In this document: positions 7,368 to 12,705 of the stretch, piece after piece
Numbering within the stretch: position 1 is the first letter of the stretch
Layout of the letters: each line of letters starts with the position of its first letter
Origin: Saprospiraceae bacterium
GTDB taxonomy: Bacteria; Bacteroidota; Bacteroidia; Chitinophagales; Saprospiraceae
Length of the DNA: 12,705 bases
Reading direction: 5' to 3'
Assembly (NCBI GenBank): GCA_020436865.1
Contig: JAGQXA010000210.1
Span: forward strand, 1-12,705
Position numbers and translations under genes: made by a program
Notes under the pieces: model-generated
Databases searched by the model: none
Told to the model about the DNA's origin: nothing
What the model saw: the letters and a program-made list of their open reading frames with translations, nothing else

Positions 7368-7397
7368 TCGGGCGGGAAAAATTCCGGTCTGAACGGG
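7368..7397 (-). promoter_or_regulatory. Second, degenerate 21-base-spaced repeat pair upstream of yceI
   Basis: On the minus strand CCCGTTCAG (7397-7389) is identical over 9 bases to one half of the pair at 3001-3032. Exactly 21 bases on is CCCGCCCGA (7376-7368), which keeps the CCCG but has lost the GTT core. As in the first pair, the 12-base spacer ends in a T-run. It could be an autoregulatory LytTR site for the yceI-kinase-regulator unit, with one weak half. I found no good -33/-7 promoter next to it. Confidence 0.25.
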
Positions 7398-7405
7398 CAT
7401 TATGA

Positions 7406-7418
7406 GCGCCCCGGGCGC
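7406..7418. promoter_or_regulatory. GC-rich palindrome in the divergent intergenic region
   Basis: GCGCCC-C-GGGCGC has perfect 6-base arms around a single base. It lies mid-way between yceI and the surface-protein gene. It may be a protein site or a chance product of high GC content. Confidence 0.25.
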
Positions 7419-7455
7419 CATCCTCCTTCCAAATATCTTCAGAATTGGCCGACAA

Positions 7456-7467
7456 TTTGCCGGCAAA
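7456..7467. promoter_or_regulatory. Perfect 12-base palindrome TTTGCCGGCAAA
   Basis: The palindrome TTTGCCGGCAAA lies 46 bases upstream of the surface-protein ATG and overlaps the second copy of the 12-base repeat. Its position fits an operator for the plus-strand gene. I could not find a TAnnTTTG box at the right distance for this gene. Confidence 0.35.
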
Positions 7468-7513
7468 ATCCACCCGACTCGAGTTCGGACTACGCCAAAA
7501 CCGGTTTTATCCC

Positions 7514-10500
7514 ATGAAGCAAATCTTTACCCTGCTCCTGCTCTGTGCAGGCATGTTCACAAACGCCCTCCCCCAATCTCCCTGCTCCTTCGACGCACAG
7601 GTCACGACCACTGCTCCCAGCTGTCCCGGCGGCGGCAACGGCAGCATAGCCGTAAACGTCAGCGGGGCCAACGGGCCCTTCACTTTCGAATGGCATGGAC
7701 CGAACGGCAGCCTCGGAACGGGCGGCGCCAATCCCGGCGGACTGGCAGCGGGAACCTACCTGCTCATCGTCGGCGACACCCTCGCTTGCCTGGACAGCCT
7801 GACGATCACCCTGCCGGACGGGATCGACACCCAGGCGCCGGTTTTGAGCTGCCCGGCCAATCAGACCTTCTTCCTGACCTCCGGAGCCTGCGAGAAGATC
7901 GTCAACTACCAGGTGAGCGCCAGCGACAATTGCGGTACGCCCAACGTATGGAAAACCGACAACACCGGCCTGAGTTCGGGCGATGCCTTCCCTATCGGTA
8001 TCACTACCCTCTCCTATCAGGCTTCCGACGGCTTTCAAAACAGCGTTTGCACGTTCAAGATCACGGTCATCGAGTACTTCCCGACCGGAGGCTCTGCCCT
8101 GAGCTGCCGCAGCCAGATCAACCTGGCCGTCAATGCCGACTGCGAAGCTCCGGTCGGAGCCGGTCTGTTCCTCCTCGGCAATAACTACCATTGCTTCGAC
8201 GACTATACCGTACAGTTCCAAAACCAGTTCGGTTTTCAGATCGGCCCGAACCTGTCGAGCCACATCGGGCAGACGATCTACGCCAAAGTGACCGACCCGG
8301 CCACCGGCAATACCTGCACCACCGCAGTCAATCTGGCCGACAACCTGGCTCCCGCCGTCACTTGCCTCGACACGATCGTGCTGCCCTGCAGCATCGCCCT
8401 GCAGGAACTCGATCCCGACCACCTGGGTTGGCCCCAGGTCGAGGAGAATTGCAGCGGATATACCCTGCAATACTCCGATCAGTACGTGGCCCTGGCCTGC
8501 GACGACACGCTCTTCAATGGCGAATATTCCGCCTATCTTCGGCGCATCTGGCTGGCCACCGACCAACACGGCAACACTTCGCAGCCGTGCCGGCAACTGG
8601 TGCTGTTGCGGCGGTTTACACTAGCCGATCTGAGCTTCCCTCCACACTACACCGATCTGCCCGGACAACAACCGAGCCTGAACTGCGCGGCGGCCGACAC
8701 TTCGCCGGCTTTCACCGGCGCGCCGGCCATCGACGGGCAGCCGCTCTATCCCTTTTCAGCGGCCTGCGAATTCACCGTTCAGTACACCGATCAGCAGATC
8801 CCGTTTTGCGGAGGCGGCTACACCGTTTTGCGCACCTGGATCGTGCTCGACGATTGCCAGAACCTGTTCGCCAACTACGTACAAACGATCAAGGTAACCG
8901 ACAAGACGCCCCCCACGATCAGTTGTCCGGGGTCGCTGAGCGTCGGCACAAATTGGGCCAACTGCACGGCCGTGCTGCAGCTCCCGGCAGCTACCTATGC
9001 CGACAATTGCAGCGCCGTCACCAGCAGCATCCACAGCACGGCCGGCACAGTCAACGGCAATTTGCTCACCAATGTGCCGATCGGCGTCCACCTGGTCACT
9101 TACCGGGCGCAGGATGCCTGCGGCAACGAGTCACAATGCCAGCTGCAACTCACCGTGTACGACGGCTCTCCACCCAGCGCCGTGTGCAGCCCGAGCAAGT
9201 TTGTCAGCCTGACCACCACCGGCATCGCCAACATCAACGCCTCCGTGTTCAACTCGGGCAGTAGCGACGACTGCGGCGGCAGTCTGACCTTTCAGGTACG
9301 TCGGTTAAGCGATCCCTGCGACCTGGCGGGTACCGCTTTCGGCAGCAAGACCACCTTCTGCTGTACCGACATCGGCCAGCCCGTGCCGGTGCAGGTCAAA
9401 GTGACCGACAACCAGGGCAATGCCAACTATTGTAACTCGGTGGTGACCGTCAACGACGCTTTAGTGCCGACCATCCAGTGCCCGTCCGACCTCGAGATCG
9501 CTTGCAACAGCGACTATTCCAACCTGGCCCTGTTCGGCGGGATCGCCCTTGACCCGAGCCAGCAGGGCCAGATCGTGATCGGCGGGCAGGTCGTCGGCCT
9601 GCAAGGGCTGGCGCAGGACAACTGCCAGTTGACCATTGTCGAATTGCCGGCAGCCTACGATCTCGACGATTGCGGTACCGGGCACATCCTGCGCTCCTTC
9701 CGCGCCACCGACACCAAAGGCAACCAGGCCACCTGCCAGCAGAAGATCACCCTGGTCAATCCCGACCCCTTCTATATCAATCCCAACAACCCCTTCGACC
9801 CCAACGACGACGTCATTTACCCGCCTTCCATCACGCTGAGCGGATGTTCGGCCAGCAGCGATCCGGCCGTGACGGGATCGCCCCAGATCCTGGGCAACGG
9901 CTGTGCATTGGTGGGGGCGACCTATCAGGATCAGGTGTTTAACAACACCGGCAACTCCTACCTCGTCGCACGACACTGGGTGGTGATCGATTTCTGCCAA
10001 TACACCGGCAACAACAGTAACGGGATCTGGGAATACACCCAAAACATCACCATCAATAACCCCGACAAGTTGCCGCCGCAATTCGGCGGACTGGGCGAAG
10101 TGACCTCCTTTTGCAGCTACGATCCGAACTGCGGCGCCGGCGCCGTGAGCATGAACCTGAACGCCACCGACAACTGCACGCCGCCGAACGAACTGATCTA
10201 TCACTACCAGATCGACCTCGGCAATGACGGCAGCATCAACCTGAGCGGAAACGGCAATCAGGTGAACGGACAGTTTCCCATGGGCATTCATCGCCTGATC
10301 TGGGAGGCCACCGACGAAAGTGGCAATACCGGTACCGCCGTACAGTTGTTTGTGGTGAAAGACTGCCTGCCGCCGGTAGCTGCCTGCGCCGACACCCTGC
10401 ACTACTGGCTGGGCAACGACAATGCGATCTCGCTTTCCGCCTCCAGCCTGCAGGGAGGAGCTTCGGCCGACAACTGCACGGCCGGCGACGACCTGTTGTT

Positions 10501-11911
10501 CCTCGCCGGCTTCCATCTGCCGGGCGGACCGTACTCATTGCCGCCCGCAGGTACCGTAAATCTGCTGACCTTTAGCTGCCCGGATACCCTCTACCAACTC
10601 GACCTGTATGTGGGCGACCAGGTGGGTAACTGGAGCAGTTGTACCTTCCACCTGGCGATCCACGAAACGGCCGGCGGATGTTCGGGTGTGACCAATACCC
10701 TTACGATCGCCGGCAATATCCAAGCGGAGAATGGCGCATACCTCGAACAGGTCACCGTCAAGATCAACCAACCCCAGCAGACGCTGCTGGCGGCGGGCGG
10801 CAACTACACTTTCGGCGGATTGGCGCCGGGTGGCGATTATTCGGTCACACCCTGTAAGGATACGGATTACCGCAACGGCGTTTCGACGCTCGATCTGGTG
10901 CTGATCCGGCTGCACATCCTCGGACTACAACCCTTCGCCAGCCCATACCGGCTCATCGCCGCCGACGCCAACGGTTCCGGTTCGGTGACCACCCTCGACA
11001 TGGTCGATCTGCAAAAGCTCATCCTCTTTATCATCGACGAATTGCCCAATAACCGATCGTGGCGGTTTGTCGACGCCGCCTACCAATTTCCGAATCCGGC
11101 CCACCCCTTTCCCTTTCCGGAAAGCAAGAGCTACAATAATCTGGCTGTCAACCAACTGGCCCATTTTATCGGGATCAAGATCGGCGATGTGAACGGCACG
11201 GCCGATCCACAGGAGTTCAACGGCTCCAGCGAAGATCGTCGGCAGGAGGAAACCAGGTCCATCGGGACGACCGATTACCGCTATCGCGAGGGCGAATCGT
11301 TCCGCGTAGCGCTCCAGTTACCCAACACACCCGAGTTGGTTGGTTTCCAGATGGGGCTCCGGTTCGATCCGGAGTCCCTCATCCTGCAGGCCGTCGAAGC
11401 GCCTGCGCTGCCGGATTGGTCCGCGCAGCACTTCAACCGGAGGTTCGAAAGCGAGGGTTTGCTATTTCTGAGTTGGGCAGAGGGCCCGGCCACTTCGGCG
11501 GGCGCCTCGATCGAGCTCGAATTCCGGGCGCAGACCGACGGACGATTGTCCGACGGACTTCGGTTGGCCGACGACCTTCTGCCGGCCGAAGGGTATGTCG
11601 CCGATGAACTGCCCTTTGCGCTGGCCCTGGACTTCACGGATATAGCGTCAGCAGCGGGGCCTGTGACCGTTTTCCCCAACCCCTTTTCCGAGAGGGCGGA
11701 ATTGCGCTTCCTGTTACAGGAGGGCGGGTTCACCCACCTACGGCTATACGACCCACAAGGGAAACTGGTCTGGGAGAAAGCCGGGGATGTCGCAGCCGGC
11801 GAACACAGCTGGTCGTGGAGCGGAACGGAACTACCGGCCAAGGGGCTGTACTACTACCGCCTTGAGTTGCCCGGAAATCGAGCAACGACGGGAGTGGTCG
11901 TCTACCAGTAG
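7514..11911 (+). CDS. Giant T9SS-secreted surface protein (SprB repeat, HYR, dockerin-like, cohesin-like, type A sorting domain)
   Basis: The product has 1465 residues. The ATG at 7514 starts a signal peptide (MKQIFTLLLLCAGMFTNALP); the frame is open upstream but without protein-like sequence. Modules in order: SprB-like repeat (about 27-101), HYR (about 107-187), a Cys-containing module (about 196-282), repeat modules ending in an R-[IHST]-W/F core (cores near 344, 440, 727, 820), a second HYR (about 465-549), further HYR-like segments to about 1050, a small beta-sandwich (about 1062-1112), a dockerin-like calcium region (D1116-T-D1118 and DANGSGSVTTLD at 1151-1162, then GDVNG at 1224-1228), a cohesin-like domain (about 1255-1375) and a T9SS type A sorting domain (about 1383-1465, VFPNPFSERAELRF to GVVVYQ). 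There are 49 Cys between 24 and 1114 and none after. No catalytic domain is seen. It is probably a cell-surface adhesin or matrix protein; the function is inferred from architecture only. Confidence 0.92.
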   Translation: MKQIFTLLLLCAGMFTNALPQSPCSFDAQVTTTAPSCPGGGNGSIAVNVSGANGPFTFEWHGPNGSLGTGGANPGGLAAGTYLLIVGDTLACLDSLTITLPDGIDTQAPVLSCPANQTFFLTSGACEKIVNYQVSASDNCGTPNVWKTDNTGLSSGDAFPIGITTLSYQASDGFQNSVCTFKITVIEYFPTGGSALSCRSQINLAVNADCEAPVGAGLFLLGNNYHCFDDYTVQFQNQFGFQIGPNLSSHIGQTIYAKVTDPATGNTCTTAVNLADNLAPAVTCLDTIVLPCSIALQELDPDHLGWPQVEENCSGYTLQYSDQYVALACDDTLFNGEYSAYLRRIWLATDQHGNTSQPCRQLVLLRRFTLADLSFPPHYTDLPGQQPSLNCAAADTSPAFTGAPAIDGQPLYPFSAACEFTVQYTDQQIPFCGGGYTVLRTWIVLDDCQNLFANYVQTIKVTDKTPPTISCPGSLSVGTNWANCTAVLQLPAATYADNCSAVTSSIHSTAGTVNGNLLTNVPIGVHLVTYRAQDACGNESQCQLQLTVYDGSPPSAVCSPSKFVSLTTTGIANINASVFNSGSSDDCGGSLTFQVRRLSDPCDLAGTAFGSKTTFCCTDIGQPVPVQVKVTDNQGNANYCNSVVTVNDALVPTIQCPSDLEIACNSDYSNLALFGGIALDPSQQGQIVIGGQVVGLQGLAQDNCQLTIVELPAAYDLDDCGTGHILRSFRATDTKGNQATCQQKITLVNPDPFYINPNNPFDPNDDVIYPPSITLSGCSASSDPAVTGSPQILGNGCALVGATYQDQVFNNTGNSYLVARHWVVIDFCQYTGNNSNGIWEYTQNITINNPDKLPPQFGGLGEVTSFCSYDPNCGAGAVSMNLNATDNCTPPNELIYHYQIDLGNDGSINLSGNGNQVNGQFPMGIHRLIWEATDESGNTGTAVQLFVVKDCLPPVAACADTLHYWLGNDNAISLSASSLQGGASADNCTAGDDLLFLAGFHLPGGPYSLPPAGTVNLLTFSCPDTLYQLDLYVGDQVGNWSSCTFHLAIHETAGGCSGVTNTLTIAGNIQAENGAYLEQVTVKINQPQQTLLAAGGNYTFGGLAPGGDYSVTPCKDTDYRNGVSTLDLVLIRLHILGLQPFASPYRLIAADANGSGSVTTLDMVDLQKLILFIIDELPNNRSWRFVDAAYQFPNPAHPFPFPESKSYNNLAVNQLAHFIGIKIGDVNGTADPQEFNGSSEDRRQEETRSIGTTDYRYREGESFRVALQLPNTPELVGFQMGLRFDPESLILQAVEAPALPDWSAQHFNRRFESEGLLFLSWAEGPATSAGASIELEFRAQTDGRLSDGLRLADDLLPAEGYVADELPFALALDFTDIASAAGPVTVFPNPFSERAELRFLLQEGGFTHLRLYDPQGKLVWEKAGDVAAGEHSWSWSGTELPAKGLYYYRLELPGNRATTGVVVYQ

Positions 11912-11955
11912 CGCTCCCGATCGGCCAAAAGGGCTTCGCAGAGGTTCCCCCCTCG
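11912..11955. other. Short gap between convergent genes
   Basis: These 44 bases separate the stops of the surface-protein gene and the transporter gene. The only stem visible is GCC-AAAA-GGGC around 11923-11933, with no T-run. No clear terminator is present for either gene. Confidence 0.4.
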
Positions 11956-12705
11956 TTAGCCCCCGGCGCGATGCTTGCGGAAAACGGCGACGTATACCAG
12001 CCAACCCAGGAAGGTCAGCGTAGCGGCCGTCAGGAGCGGCAGGTTGCCGTTAATGGCGTTGATGTATCCGGCGATCAGCGGTGGCGCCATCTGGCCGAGC
12101 GACTGCATGCTTTGGTTAATACCGAGGATCTGCCCTTGCCGTTCGCGGCTCACCTGAGAGGAAATGACGGCCGTGAGGTTGGGCGAGGTGATCCCCTGGA
12201 AGGTCGCCACAAAGGGATTGAGCACGTAGAACATCCAGGACTGGTCGGGCAGCAGGAGCGCGCCGATAGCAAAGGACAGGCAGAGTGTCGTAACCGAAAG
12301 CAGCTGATCCGGGCGAAAGTGGGTCGACAGCTTCCGCACGGTAAATCCCTGCGTAAAGGCCAGCCAAAGGCCGATCCACCCATACAGGAAGCCAATGCTC
12401 TTTTCCGTGAAGGAGAACTGCTGATAGAGGTACACCGAATAGAACTGGGTAAAGAAGGAAAAGCCCAGCGATAGCAGCAGAACCACCGAAAAGATCACCC
12501 GGAGGCGCGGCACGGTGAAGGAAGTGGCGATATTGCGAAAGCCCGTCCACGGACTTATCCGGGTATCGCCCTTTTGCTCCAGCGTTTCCCGGAAGGAGAA
12601 GCGGACAAAGATCAGATTGAGGACCGTCAGGATCGAGGTGAAAAAGAAGGGAGTCGCCGCGTTGAACCAACTAACGACCGTATCGTCGGCCATAATCCCT
12701 CCCAG
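11956..12705 (-). CDS. Major facilitator superfamily transporter, C-terminal part; 5' end beyond the window
   Basis: The frame is open to the right edge and gives 249 residues ending RKHRAGG at the TAA (11958-11956). It begins inside the gene: LGGIMADD near the edge resembles the GPxLGGxxAD motif after helix 5 of TetA/Bcr-type drug exporters. The rest holds the sixth helix (about 15-35), a charged central loop (SFRETLEQKGDTRISPWTG) and six C-terminal helices. The stretch SRERQGQILGINQSMQSLGQ followed by MAPPLIAGYI (about 183-212) is typical of the second half of such exporters. An ATG at 12693 lies in the motif and is not the true start. The substrate is unknown. The gene converges on the surface-protein gene and has no visible link to the other genes. 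Confidence 0.88.
   Translation of the reverse strand: MGGIMADDTVVSWFNAATPFFFTSILTVLNLIFVRFSFRETLEQKGDTRISPWTGFRNIATSFTVPRLRVIFSVVLLLSLGFSFFTQFYSVYLYQQFSFTEKSIGFLYGWIGLWLAFTQGFTVRKLSTHFRPDQLLSVTTLCLSFAIGALLLPDQSWMFYVLNPFVATFQGITSPNLTAVISSQVSRERQGQILGINQSMQSLGQMAPPLIAGYINAINGNLPLLTAATLTFLGWLVYVAVFRKHRAGG

Larger units (their letters stand above)
7343..7459. repeat. 12-base direct repeat GCCGACAATTTG, two copies
   Basis: GCCGACAATTTG occurs at 7343-7354 and again at 7448-7459, with 93 bases between copies. Both lie in the 233-base region between divergent yceI and the surface-protein gene, and each overlaps a palindrome (7347-7365 and 7456-7467). This suggests two related binding sites, one nearer each gene. 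Confidence 0.45.

Noticed and set aside
7480..7509. GTT cores 21 bases apart just before the surface-protein ATG
   Set aside because: The flanking positions match the LytTR half-site poorly, and the second half almost touches the start codon.
9461..10516. Minus-strand open frame of 351 codons inside the surface-protein gene, and a similar one at 7490-8596
   Set aside because: Their Val/Gly/Asp-rich, motif-free translations are typical antisense shadows of GC-rich genes, and the plus-strand frame has clear domains.

Overview
The window looks like a chromosomal segment of a GC-rich member of the Bacteroidota, most likely class Saprospiria (a Lewinella/Saprospiraceae-type bacterium). The reasons are a very large secreted protein with SprB, HYR, dockerin-like and cohesin-like modules that ends in a type A type IX secretion (T9SS) sorting domain; a two-component sensor whose input region is a 14-repeat beta-propeller with a Y_Y_Y domain; and one clear Bacteroidota-type promoter (TTTG-N19-TAnnTTTG). 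The taxonomic call is an inference from protein style; there is no rRNA or tRNA in the window.

Layout. Positions 1-7280 hold five genes, all on the minus strand. In transcription order they are: a YceI-family secreted protein (7280-6699), a propeller sensor histidine kinase (6658-3779), a LytTR response regulator (3782-3033, ATGA overlap with the kinase), a TPR plus YaiO-like outer-membrane beta-barrel protein (2917-1565), and a membrane family 2 glycosyltransferase that runs off the left edge (1405-1). A divergent intergenic region (7281-7513) separates these from a 1465-residue T9SS-secreted surface protein on the plus strand (7514-11911). A partial major facilitator transporter on the minus strand (12705-11956) converges on it and runs off the right edge.

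How the parts may work together. The YaiO-like barrel and the processive-type glycosyltransferase look like the export and synthesis halves of a small synthase-dependent exopolysaccharide system, comparable in plan to PgaA/PgaC and in gene pairing to E. coli yaiO/yaiP. The main unreported-looking signal is regulatory. Between the LytTR gene and the barrel gene lies an 11-base near-perfect direct repeat with a start-to-start distance of 21, in the geometry expected of a LytTR operator, 10 bases upstream of the Bacteroidota-type promoter that faces the barrel/glycosyltransferase genes. A second, more degenerate copy with the same spacing lies upstream of the yceI-kinase-regulator unit. This suggests that the LytTR system controls the polysaccharide genes and possibly itself. 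It is a sequence-based inference that needs experimental testing.

No RNA genes, CRISPR arrays, insertion sequences or phage genes were seen. Long antisense open frames inside the coding genes are treated as shadows of GC-rich codon use.
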